Source: Syngnathus acus (Eukaryota; Chordata; Actinopteri; Syngnathiformes; Syngnathidae). From it: a DNA stretch of 64,000 nt. The notes below the pieces were generated by a model, which worked only from the letters and a program-made list of their open reading frames with translations, was not told the DNA's origin and searched no databases. This document shows positions 14,060-25,800 of the stretch, in pieces (the first letter of the stretch is position 1; the number at the start of each line of letters is the position of its first letter). Position numbers and translations under genes: made by a program. The stretch covers positions 437,001 through 501,000 of the forward strand of contig NC_051104.1 in assembly GCF_901709675.1 (NCBI RefSeq), given 5' to 3'.

Positions 14060-16318
14060 TAATCAATTCAGTCCTTCCTTTTTTCTCTCTCTTTTTTTTT
14101 CACATCATCAGAGAATGTCTTGATATCAACCATCTCTGTAATCCCTTTCCAGCAGAGAAAGAACGTTCTGTCAATCTTTGGAAGGCAGCCTGCTACATTT
14201 CATTTGCATTTAGAGGTTGTTCTAATCCTCTAACAGCACTTTTTCGCCAGGTTTAAGAAATCTGTGTTCCAGTGGATGAATCACACCGATGCAGAATGGA
14301 CCATTTTGTTGATACTGTATTGATCCTCCCCAGAGATCCAACAATGCCACACAACGCATTTGTTGTATTTGTTTTGTTAATCTCAATTCTCTGATAAGGC
14401 GTAGGGCAGGTGCGACTCCCACCCCACCCCCCTCCCTTCCGGGGAACGTCAAGACAACGAACGAGCGAGCGACCTGTTTGCTCGGCGGCAACCATCTGTT
14501 GAATGGACGGACTTTAGAAAAAAAAAAACGTGGCAGTGTTAGCGGGATTAGCGATGTGAATCTGTCACTAGCAGATGAGGCAGACACGCACATGGCAAAG
14601 AACGACACCACCATCAAGCCACTAACAAGCTGATTGTTGTGAGAATGGCGGGCTGGCGTTTGGAATTAGACCACGAACGAGCTCAACCTGACCACCAAAA
14701 TTTAACCAGATGAGCCGATGCAGCGCCATTCTTTGCCCTCGCCATTTATTCAGAATAATGACAAAAATAATCTTTTGAATTTTAAAGACGGCGTAAACGC
14801 GGCGAGCCATTAAAGCAAAATACGACTAAATTATTGTATTTTCCCGTTTTAATGAGCGCACTTCCCCCCCTCCCTTCCCCTCCCCTCGCCTCCCCCCAGT
14901 CTCCAGTCTGTCTTGTGTTGGGTTTTTAAGAGCCAATATAAGCGCCGGAAGAACCTTTTTATTCAAGGCCTCCCACCGACTGCAGTCAGAGCAGCTCTTA
15001 GCTTTTCAAAGGGGACCTTCATCATTTTCATATGAATACCGTTAATAATCACTTTGATGAAATAGAGGACATTTGAAACAGCTTTTCACCCCCCTGCCTT
15101 TAATCAGTCTTGCTTCCATCCCCACGGGGTACTAATTCCGGGCCTTGACTTGTCTAGTCATTTAGTACACGACGAGAACGAGCGTTCCGAGGAAATTTAT
15201 TTTTCCAAGACTTGTCGATGTTCATATGAATAACTGGAAGATGGACTTTTTGTGTTTGTATCAATACGTTCATATTTGTTATCTCGGAATTCCCCCCCCC
15301 AAAAATCGTTAGCTTATTAGCAAAACAGCCCAAGATGTTTTCATTTGAGTATGATTAATTTCTATATTAAATATTTATTTTGAATCTCAGAACTATCAGT
15401 GAAGTCTTCCCAAGGACATTAGCGTCTCATTGGATTTTGCGAGTTCGCGTTACAAAATAAGTTAATAATTTGGGTCCAATATGAATAATTTGCAATGGAT
15501 ATTTAGCGACGTAGCGCAATCTGCTTGCAAAACGTAGGCGACGCGTTTGCAGATGCCTGCTTTCTCGTTTTCAAATCCCTTTTAGCGTAGCGCTCGCCGC
15601 GCTGATAGCGATGAGAGGCAAAGCAGTGCAAATGAGTCTTTGTTGACTTATTTATCACTTTTGTGTTACCTTGCGCGATCTGGCGTTGGCGAGCTCTCTC
15701 TCCCTTTTGGCACTTGTGCTGCCTTGTGGTTTATTCATAGCGCATCTCATCACTTATTAAAATTTCAGTCAGTGGGGCAGGCAAAGAGCGCATTAAGGAG
15801 CAAAGTCGACAGGCTGCTTGGAAAATCATCCTTCCCCGGTGCCGAGAGGGGCTCCTCCTGCCCTCGCGCCGCAAGACAAAGGGAGGACGCCGTCAGTCGT
15901 CTGAGGGAAATAACACATCTCGGAGAAAAATATAGACGCAATTTTGACAGTCTGCAACTAACTTTTGTTCGCGACACAAAGATGGTCTGAATTTGGAAGG
16001 AGTGACCCTTTTGGTGGCTTTTAACATTCTTTTCCATGACTCCCCGAGGACAAAGCAACAAAGCACAATAAAATTTCTTTGAATCTCCCAAACATCAATG
16101 GGAAAGAACAGACCCTGCGCTAACCTCCGAGTGGAATGTCGCAGGGGTGTCAGGTAGTCAGTCCTCCCAAAAGTGAGTAAAAATGTCACTTGTGGTAAAG
16201 GAAATGCCAAAGAAGATATGACAAGGGACGAGGTTCTCCACCATTCTGTTTTGTTTTTAGGACCACTTGTGACCACAAAGCCAAAGACAATCTGACATGG
16301 CAGACTTCAAATTATTTT
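14060..16318. other. Intergenic sequence, candidate conserved non-coding DNA
   Basis: No coding signal is supported. The sequence between about 14840 and 15780 is low in repeats and dense in ATTA/TAAT cores, CATATGAATA motifs and octamer-like GCAAATGA. That is the composition often seen in vertebrate developmental enhancers. This is a compositional impression only. Confidence 0.35.
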
Positions 16319-16390
16319 CAAGATGGCGGCGCGTGCACACGCAGCGACCTCTCTCTGTCCCGCCCGAACGGTGTTTTGTTCGTTTAATGA

Positions 16391-16888
16391 GTGTTTGTCC
16401 GACAGTTTTATGTGTTCGTCCGTCCTGAAACAACGCCGGACTCGCCTGTTACTCCTCCCCTGGATAGAAAGCGTTGGAAGCGGTGTGCGAGGAGGCTGAA
16501 GAGGGGCAAGCGCGGAGGCGTCCGGGCCAGGCTGGCGGCCAACCCAGCTCGCCCGGCCGTGCCTTCCATTCTTCTGACGAATGTTCGATCGCTGGACAAC
16601 AAAATGGATTACATTCGCCTGCTGAGATCTACGAACCGGACGGTGCGGAACTGCTGTGTGCTCGTGTTCACTGAGACTTGGTTGACCATCAACATTCCGG
16701 ACTCTGCTGTACATCTGGAGCGGCTAGCGTGCTATCGGGCGGACCGGGCCATTGTAAAAGGGGGAAAATCGCGAGGAGGTGGAATATGCGTCTACATCCG
16801 TGACGAATGGTGCCGGGACTCTGTAGTGGTATGCAGCGGTATACATCCCGCCTTCCAACATCGAAGGCGACAGGATCGCGGCTCTTAG
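16391..16888 (+). pseudogene. LINE endonuclease region, internally deleted
   Basis: This is the N-terminal part of the LINE ORF. An arginine/lysine-rich segment (KRWKRCARRLKRGKRGG) precedes the endonuclease start motif LLTNVRSLDNK. CVLVFTETWL with the catalytic Glu and the glycine-rich KSRGGGICVYI strand follow. The natural start at 16323 is separated from this frame by the 5' deletion. The second deletion near 16835 removes the segment that the other copy keeps between CRDSVVVC and GIHPAFQH. The frame stops at 16888, so no functional endonuclease is expected. Confidence 0.8.
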
Positions 16889-17120
16889 TGAACTGTACCA
16901 GGCTGTCAGTGAACAACAGACGGCGCACCCTGACGGTTTCACCATCTTCGCTGGGGATTTTAATCATGCTAACCTGAAGTCTGTTTTTCCGAGGCTTCAC
17001 CAGCATGTTAATTTTCCAACACGTGGCGACAGCTTCCTGGACCTGGTCTACTCTTCACATAAAGGAGCTTTCAAAGCCGCCCCCCTCCCCCATCTTGGAC
17101 TTTCTGACCATATCACTGTT

Positions 17121-19118
17121 ATGCTTTTGTCCGCATACAGACAAATGGTGAAAGCATCCAGGCCGGTTCGCAAGCGGGTAAGAGTGTGGCCTGAGGGTGC
17201 CTCTGATGCGCTTCGAGACTGCTTTGGCTCTACTGACTGGGAAATGTTTAAGCAGGCGGCCACTTGCAACGATCGGACGGACATAGAGGAGTATACTGAC
17301 TCTGTTCCCTCTTACATCGCGAAATGCATTGATGATGTGACCCGCTCGAAATACATCGTCACTCGGGCTAACTGGAAGCCATGGCTGACAGGGGCTGTCC
17401 TCAGCCTGCTAAGGGCCAGGGACAAAGCCTTCAGAGCGGGGGATGAGGCTGGCTTGAGGACAGCGAGGGTCGACCTGTCCCGGGGCATCAAGGAGGCGAA
17501 AAGGGCGTTCTCTTGCAAGATCACCGCCCACTTCAAGGACAACAAGGACGCACGGAGCCTTTGGCAGGGCATTCAGACCATCACGGACTACAAGCCCGCG
17601 CCGCAGAGCTGTGAGGGCGACATCCGTCTGCTCAACGATCTCAACCGCTTCTTTGCTCGCTTCGACGCTCAGAACAGCACTTGCCCGCTGAAGACCCCTC
17701 CCCCTCCACAAGAGCAGCCCCTGTGCCTCTCTGCCGATAGCGTGAGGAGGGCGCTTGTCGCTATCAACACCCGTAAGGCGGCGGGCCCTGACAACATCCC
17801 AGGTCGAGCGCTGAAGGACTGCGCTGGGGAGCTGACGGGTGTCTTCACGGACATCTTTAACATTTCCCTGCAGCAGGCCATCGTCCCTTCGTGTTTCAAG
17901 GCTGCCACCATCGTACCTGTGCCGGAGAAACCTGCTCCGTCCTGCTTCAATGACTACCGCCCCGTGGCACTGACGCCCATCATCATGAAGTGCTTCGAGC
18001 GGCTTGTCATGGAGCACATCAGATCCATTCTCCCCCTCACCATAGACCCCTTCCAGTTTGCGTACTGAGCCAAACGGTCCTCTGAGGATGCCATCTGCTC
18101 TGCCCTCCACTCGGCCCTCACCCACCTGGAGAGAAGGGACTCGTATGTGAGATTGCTGTTTGTGGACTTCAGTTCTGCCTTCAACACCATTGTGCCACAC
18201 CGACTCATCTGCAAACTCGCCAAGCTGGGCCTCAGTACCTACCTCTGCAACTGGCTACTAGACTTCCTCTGTCGGAGGCCTCAGGTGGTACGTGTTGGCG
18301 ACAAAATCTCCGCCAGCATCACGCTGAGCACGGGGGCCCCCCAAGGCTGCGTGCTCAGTCCGCTGCTCTTCACCCTGCTGACGCATGACTGCGCTGCAAC
18401 CTACAGCAACAACCGCATAGTGAAATTTGCTGACGACACGACTCTGGTGGGTCTCATCACAGAGGGCGACGAGACTCAATACAGGTTGGAGGTTGACCTT
18501 CTGACCACGTGGTGCAGGGACAACAACCTCCTGCTGAACGTCAACAAGACCAAGGAGATTGTTGTTGACTTCCGGAAGGGTCACACCCGACACCTGCCGC
18601 TGACCATCGACGGTGCTGTGGTGGAGAGAGTGAGCACCACCAGGTTCCTGGGGGTGCACATCAGTGAGGATCTCTCCTGGTCCACCAACACCGCATCACT
18701 GGCGAAGAAGGCCCAGCGCCGCCTGTACTTCCTGCGGAAACTCAGGCGAGCGAGTGCTCCTCCGGCCGTCATGACTACATTTTACCGTGGCACCATTGAG
18801 AGCGTCCTCTCCAGTTGTATTGCTGTTTGGGGTGGTAGCTGCACTGAATACAACATGAAGGCCCTGCAGCGCATAGTGAACACGGCTGGTAAGATTATTG
18901 GTGCTTCACTCCCTTCCTTGAAGGACATTTACACCTCCCATCTCACCCGCAAGGCGACCACGATTGTGAGTGACGTGAGTCACCCCGCTCACTCTTTGTT
19001 CGATCTTCTGCCCTCTGGGAGGAGGTACAGGAGCCTGCGCTCCCGCACCACCAGACTCACCAACAGCTTCATACTCCAGGCTGTTAGGATCCTGAACTCT
19101 CTCCCCCCTTCTGCGTAG
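17121..19118 (+). pseudogene. LINE reverse transcriptase, one in-frame stop
   Basis: The frame runs from 17121 to 18068, is cut by a TGA where the family has an Arg codon (within [12 protein letters not shown]), and resumes in the same frame to 19118. Visible reverse transcriptase blocks are [61 protein letters not shown] and the catalytic [11 protein letters not shown] at about 18424-18456. A C-terminal [14 protein letters not shown] segment follows. Catalytic Asp residues are present, and the single TGA makes this copy defective. Other small lesions are possible. Confidence 0.88.
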
Positions 19119-19795
19119 CGTCCTGTACTTTTGCGCTATATTCTGACTGTCTGCTGTGTGCACACTCCGTTTTGCTCCTCTTATTTATTGTGTTATTTGT
19201 TTATTTATTATTTATTCATCACTCTTATTATTCATTGTTTGTGCCTTCTTGTTTTTTTTTTTTGTGTTGTTTACTTGTATGTATATCGTGTACTATGTCT
19301 TGTCACCGTGGGATAGTGGAAACGTAATTTCGATTTCTTTGTGTGTCTTGGCATGTGAAGAGATTGACAATAAAGCAGACTTTGACTTTTGACTTTGACT
19401 TTGAAATTGTAGAAACTTTAAATGTAGAAACTCTGTCCAAAATGCCAAATATTTGCTTCCCTAATCAAATCCGTGATGTCCCATGTTTCTCCTGTCTGGA
19501 TTTGGATTCTCATGAAATCATAGTCAGAAGTTGCCATGGCTTGCGAAGGTCACATGACCAAACGGTGAAAACAGGTGAGTTGTGATTGGTTGTGACCTGA
19601 GCACCACTCTGATGTCATATTTGGTTGTATCAAAATGGCCGCCCCCTGGGTGGATTGTAAACATTTTTCCACTTGTTTTTCCTTTTAATTGCTACCCACA
19701 CACATCTTTCCGTGGACAGTCAGATAAAAGCACTGATTATGCACGCAATAGAAAATACCAGCAAAAAAAAAATCCCCAAATGCACCCTGAGCAGT

Positions 19796-20253
19796 GACGT
19801 GCGGTGAGGTTCATGACTGGGGAGGCACGACGTCCCCCAAAGAAGCTATGACTACAATGCGGTTCGCGAAAAAAGTGAGTTTGACACCCCTGATCTAAAG
19901 AAACACGACGTTACAGACAGATGACAAAAAACACAAGATATTATATACACCAGCTTAACTACGGAAATTAATTAATATAGCCACAGTGTTTGAACACTTA
20001 AACAGCGACATAAAGACAGAGAGCAGTTCAGTCTAACTGCATAGCCTGTCAACATAGGCAGCCGTGTGATTACGCAACCCTCAGAGGAGGCTAGACAGGA
20101 CGTTGGCTCCTCCGAGCGAATCGTCTTCAGTTTTAAAATAACTATAAAAATTCTGCGATTTTTGTTCAAAATGATACAAAATTATTGAAATTAAAAGAAA
20201 AATGACTATAATAAAAACAATTGAATTTGTTTTTCCCCTTTTCATGATGACAG
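19796..20253 (+). repeat. Composite of hAT-like MITE fragments
   Basis: It opens CAGTGACGTGCGGTGAGGTT and ends near ATGACAGGGGAGGCGTAGCC, resembling the termini of a fish hAT-type non-autonomous element. Close to the 5' end (about 19838-19893) is a stretch matching the 3' terminus of the MITE at 57491-57797 (AAAGAAGCTATGACTACAAT, then TTTGACACCCCTGA). One element therefore appears to carry or abut part of another. I could not define a target-site duplication. Confidence 0.45.
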
Positions 20254-21535
20254 GGGAGGCGTAGCCCTGCAGTCTATCGACCTTTGGCCATCCAAGTTAT
20301 TCAAGGCTGGCTTTCTTTCTTTCTCCTTGTGCTCTTTTACTGTTCAACAGTTGTCTCGTCTGAGCGGCATATAGATAGCTCAAAGAGGGAAAAGAATCAC
20401 TGAGGAGCCATTGCTCCAGCCTGTCCACTTCAAAGGATAGTTGGGGCATAGCATGGAAATCTGACTTTTTAATGGCTTGTCTAAAAATAGTCCCCACAAA
20501 TGAATGTTTTTGGAAATGAATCCATTTTTGAAATGTGTTCGTGGGTGAGCTCTTCACAACTGTGATGTCACAATCCCGCCACAAGGTAAGCAGAGCTGCC
20601 GCCACATAGGGAAAAAAAGGTTTTATTGACTTTATAGATGTTTTTCCCCCCTATTTGCCCTGGTTGTCATGGTAACGGAATCTATAGTCCCCATTGGCCC
20701 AGTGATATATTGGGTGGGTCATACATATGCTCATTGGCATGAAACCAAGCTAACCTATAAAAATCCGTCCAATTGCCGAGAAATGGCCTGTGTAAAGTTC
20801 TGTAATTCTCCATCCTTGAGGCATTTTGACAAACGCGTGTCACATGGTACCAACACACAATGGGGTCTGTTTTAAATTATAGAGGGGGGAAAATAAGACA
20901 TACGGGAGCGCTCGATGAATATCGGTAAAAACTCGGCTGTGTCACGGTAGGCTCTTGGCGTGATTTTCCTGGAAGGTCAAATTTGGTCCATGGCCTCGTT
21001 TTGAAACGGGCCCCAAGTATAATGACAGATGACAGAAAGCAAATAAAAGGGCGTAACACCGACGTGCTTCGTTTGAGGTAAAAAAGCATCTGGCTGCCAG
21101 AATCGGTAGCGCCACGGTAGCCTCCGAGGCAACGTGCACTTTAATAAACTTTGGTGACTCAGCGAGGCATCCTGTACAGCTTGAAGTGCGGCATGTAACC
21201 CTCATTTTTACCCTCCAGGTAAAACCTTATCTCTGGAAAATAAAAAGCAAGCCGGCGTATTTTCAAAGGGTGGAAACGCGCCGCCCCCCCCCCCTCGGGG
21301 CGCGATTAACCAGCAACAGCGCTGTCAGCGCAGCTTTAAAGTCATTAGAGAGGGAATTAGCCGAGTTGTTGCAATGACAGCACGTGTGACGACCAAAAGT
21401 CATTGCAAGAAATGTTGAAAGATGAAATGAGTTGACGGCTGCAGGCCGACAGCACACCGTGTTTCTTCATTTACCTTTTTATGCGGTTTCATAATTACGG
21501 CCTACAAATTTTCGGCATGCTTCATTTACTTACTG
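20254..21535. other. Intergenic sequence with an unassigned minus-strand frame
   Basis: A 102-codon minus-strand frame at 20297-20605 starts with ATG and contains AIKKSDFHAMPQLSFEVDRL, but I recognise no family. It may be a transposon remnant or chance. No other coding signal is seen in this interval. Confidence 0.3.
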
Positions 21536-21537
21536 TA

Positions 21538-22881
21538 CCGTAATTTTCGGACTGTAAGTCGCGTTTTTTTTCATAGTTTGGGTGGGGGGGGCGATTTATA
21601 CAGCGACTTGTATGTAAATTTTTTCATAAATTTTCAAAATAAAAAAAAATAAAAAAAAGTGAAACCGCGATAATCAAACCGCGATGTAGCAAGGGATTAC
21701 TGTAATTTGAATTTCAAGTGACGTCAGCGGCGCGGCCGGGCAGTTGTTTACATAAAGGACAAAGATTCGATCACGGGATGACGAAGATGACGAAGGGCCC
21801 CACGTACTACCGGCATCATTAGCGGCTTTGTTTCTAAGTGACACGGAGGACGAAGAGTTTGAAGGATTTAAGGATTTGGAGTGACACAGAAGGTTTGAAA
21901 AACTATTATGGCTTTTACGCACACCCGATCCTACTCTACGGAGCTCTCTTTCACCTCCGTGGATGGAAGTCGGGGGCCGGCGCTCGGCCGGGTGGCTGCC
22001 CGGGGACGGTGGATGGGGCTCGGACATGGCTTTTACGCACGCCCGGTCCTACTCTACGGAGCTCTCTTTCACCTCCGTGGATAGAAGTCGGGGGCCGGCG
22101 CTCGGCCGGGTGGCTGTCCGGGGACGGTGGATGGGGCTCGGACATAGCTTTTACGCACGCCCGGTCCTATTCTATGGAGCTCTCTTCCACCTCTGTGGCT
22201 GGAAGTGCCACCTCCGGGGATGGAAGTCCACGCCGCCACACGCCTGGAAGTTTGTTTTGTTAAATAAAGAGCCGTTTACCAAACCCACGTCTTTCCTTGT
22301 ACTTTGTTAACGCTACAATATAGTTATATACTAGATCTGTGGAATAACGACGATGCTGACGTCAGGGCGCACGCGCGGCATTGTTGACAAAGGACGAGGA
22401 ATTTGATCGATGGATTTAATGATTTGGAGTGACACAGATGGTTTGATAATATTATTGCTTATGTAATAGTTATTTGATATATAATTTATATATCGTTGTA
22501 TGGGCCTGTGGAATATTTTGAAGTGCAAGCGCCGTCAGCGGCGCGCACCCATTGTTGACATAAAGGACGATCGATGGATTTAATGAATTGGAGGGACACA
22601 GATGGTTTTATAAACGTGTTATTTATGTAATAGTTATTTAAATAACTCTGAATGTTACGTCAGGCTCTTCGTTTGTGTTTATGTCACGTCAGCATACCTG
22701 TCGTTTAGCCTGTTGTTGCTTGTTCATGTCTGTTCTTGGTGTTGGATTTTGTCGAATAAATTTCCCCCAAAATGCGACTTATACTCCGGAGCGACTTATA
22801 TATGTTTTTTTTCACGTTATTGTGCATTTTATGGCTAATGCGACTTATATTCCGGAGCGACTTTTAGTCCGAAAAATACGG
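21538..22881 (-). mobile_element. Non-autonomous TA-flanked DNA transposon, copy 2, inverted relative to copy 1
   Basis: It is bounded by CCGTAATTTTCGGACTGTAA on the left and by a right end ending AGTCCGAAAAATACGG, with TA duplicated at 21536-21537 and 22882-22883. The interior matches copy 1 (12860-14059) in reverse. It carries the same 118-bp tandem repeat, here with three phases starting GCTTTTACGC at 21911, 22029 and 22147. The extra repeat unit explains most of its greater length (1344 against 1200 bp). No transposase is present. Confidence 0.87.
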
Positions 22882-22883
22882 TA

Positions 22884-25800
22884 ATTATAATTTCATGACG
22901 TTTGAACTAGGAAAAAACTACAAGCTTAACCAAACTATATGAATAGAAAATAAAATTAAATAAAAATATATTAAATATAATGCAATATTTTTGTTTCTTA
23001 GTTGGAGCCAGATGAAAGGAAAATAATTTTTTATGGAAAGTAATTTTTGACTAATTATCTTACATGTGGCTTTGATTAAAAAATACCAGTGCCGATTATT
23101 TCCAGTGGAACCTGCTTGGTTATTATAAGCTCTTTTTGCAACAACCTAAGATATTACAAGAAGCCAGCAAACGCCTGGATATTAGGAAAGTAGAAATTGT
23201 TGTCAGGATCTTGAATGTCCCATGTTTATAAACCGCGGCGCTAGCTAAGTAGCAATCGTCGGGAAACACGAGACGTCGCTTGCTCTGCTTTCCTTTGAAC
23301 TCTCCCCGCCATCAGCAGAAATCTTTCCCTATCATTCCCCGTCTCACTCTATAATAGCTTGTTTTTCAGGGGGTGATGACATCATGCATTCCGTTTGCGA
23401 AAATCACCTCCTGCAGCAGACGCCGTGGCATGCGCGTGATGTAATGCAGCGTCGTTTCATCTGCCATGCAGGCAGCGAGTCGGACGTCATCGCATGATTC
23501 ATCCCAGATTTCCACATTTGACCCGCAGCTGCCAATGGAATCCGATGATGTATTCTGCTATTTTTTTTTCTCGATTCTCTTTTTTCTTTCATGATTTTTA
23601 TATTTCTTCCTGGAACATTGCGTTCCCGCTTGTCCGCCACATTGCTTTGATACTGCAGCTGTAACAGCCCAACGGATGCCAGCAATAACTTGCAGAAGAT
23701 TGAGAGGATAACGACCGGGAACGCCATCCGAGGAAAGACGCAACAAGCTAGCTGTTGGAATGGTTCTCGTCGAATTTTGAAGATGGGAGGGGGGGAGCAA
23801 CTATGCCTCATGACGATGGATAAAAAGTTGACTTATTTGTAAAACTTTCTTCAATCGGCAAACATTTCAGATATAATGGTTTCATTCTCTCCTCCGTAAC
23901 ACCCTTCCGTAGGAAATCCATTTCTTGAGAACGATTCTTCATGGGTGACATTTTGATATGTCACTGTAGGAAAAGTAATAAAAGCAATGATGACTGAATT
24001 GCATTCAGCTCTTTTGAAAGGAGATGGAAGTCTTCTCTTGCCTGTTTTAGAAGCCCTCTCTGTTTCATGCAAATGAGTTCAAACTCAAATTTTGTTACCA
24101 TGTCAAAAGGGGGTGGAGCTAAAGGATTAGCAAAAACAGAAAAAATAGTTGTAATTTTCACACATGCGGTGCAAAACTCAATGCAGCTCTTCTTACCTTT
24201 TAGCTTTGACATGATAGCATGGCCAGGTGAAGACGAGAATTTAGCTTTAGCTCATTTAAAATGCTAGTTCAGCAGGCATAGACATTTTTTTTTCCACCGT
24301 GCACCAAATCTGTCACTCAAAAGTCGCGTGAATAAGGAACAATACTGCCTCCTTGCAACATTTCTACTTTTCACACGCACACACACACACACACAGACGC
24401 ATGCGAAGAAAGCAAGTCTGCTTTACAGTAGCGTGTTAATCGTTCAAAGGCTTTTTTGAGCGTATTGCCCCCCCCTCGCTGAGCGTCGCTTGCGGGGCCT
24501 CGATCTGATGCGGACCGCATGCCGTGCTCGTGCGTGACATTATTGACTTTTACATTCAGTCTCGCAGGAGAGATAAAATAAGGATGGCGGCGCTTTGCCG
24601 CACCAAGCTCACAGTGAGTTTTGGCATGACGAGCCAGATCTGCGTCTAGAAAGAAAAAGCAGCCTTCCTTCCTTTTCTATTGACAGCTTTGCCTGACCCG
24701 TTGATGGCATGGTGGCTATGTGAATGGTGATGTCATGTGCACATAAAAAAAAAAGAAAAAGGCTGAGTGGAGTGAGAACCATAAAGGAGGACCGTCTCGC
24801 AGGCTGAGCATTAGCATAGAGGCCAGACAGGTCCGCTTTCAAACCCAATCACCCGAGCTGTCATCTTTCTTGTCGCTTCCAGCCCGTACGACCGACATCC
24901 ATTCAATTTGGAAATTGCAAATCCAAAAGTGATTGTTTTTTTAATTTAATTGATTTAAGTTTTTTTCATGCGGTTGCAAAAGTGTGCACACCCACTGACA
25001 ACTAAGGATGTGGCTCTATTCTAATTGAATCAATCCCATTCAAACTCATCAGCTGGCCACCATCTTAACAACCAATTAAATATTATAATTAAGCTTGATT
25101 AAACAACAATGCCCCATTGAAATAAATTTCTTCCAAATATATTTGTTTGCCCCTGCAGAGCTTGTCTGTGCCTCGCCGTAATTGGGATGTGACCTAAATA
25201 TCTGACAGCAAGCTGCACTTGAGCGAGAGCGCCGCCTCATTGACCCACATATGCAGAGAGCATCGGAGCTTTTGCACGCCGATCGATACGGCGCTGTCTA
25301 ACGTCCTTGCACTTGGCCTTGATCAAACCTACTCGATTCCTCTGCAGGCTTTCGACGTCCCTACCCCGTTGTCCTCCAATTAAGCATCATTAAGTAAATA
25401 TTTGTAATTAAATACGCAAGCAGGGCGTGGGGGAGAATGCTAATTACCATTTTGACAAGTACAAGTGCAAAGGTTCAATTGCAAATTGGGGTGTTGTGAT
25501 TCAATTAAGTGGCAACAAATTAGCCCCAAGTTTGATGACACCGGTTCTCCTAAATGAGCCGATTCAGAATCCACCGCCATCATCATCGCAATTGTAGAAA
25601 CTATGATACGCTTGATTGCTTTTGACCTATTTGTTTCATTTTGATCACTGTTGGTCTCGCTGGCTTTTTTTTTTGTCCTCCCTGAGGCATTTGCACGTGG
25701 ACTCGGGCTGACAGCTTGCCATTGATTACATCTGAGATCATATCTAACACGGCAGATAGTGGCAATAGCTAGCAACAGGGCGCTAATGGAAAATGTTGGG

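Larger units (their letters stand above)
16319..19405 (+). mobile_element. Non-LTR retrotransposon (L2/CR1-like LINE), nearly full length but defective
   Basis: The 5' end starts CAAGATGGCGGCGCG, matching the start of the minus-strand copy at 31681-35687. The 3' end is an AATAAAGCAGACTTTGACTT tail with short TTTGACT repeats. Two protein domains are recognisable: an apurinic-type endonuclease region at about 16560-16860 and reverse transcriptase at 17121-19118. Compared with the minus-strand copy, it has lost about 120 bp near 16411 and about 80 bp near 16835, and both losses disturb the reading frame. Confidence 0.9.

Noticed and set aside
17409-18200. 263-codon minus-strand frame
   Set aside because: Antisense shadow of the LINE reverse transcriptase. 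The mirror case at 33644-34690 (+) has the same explanation.
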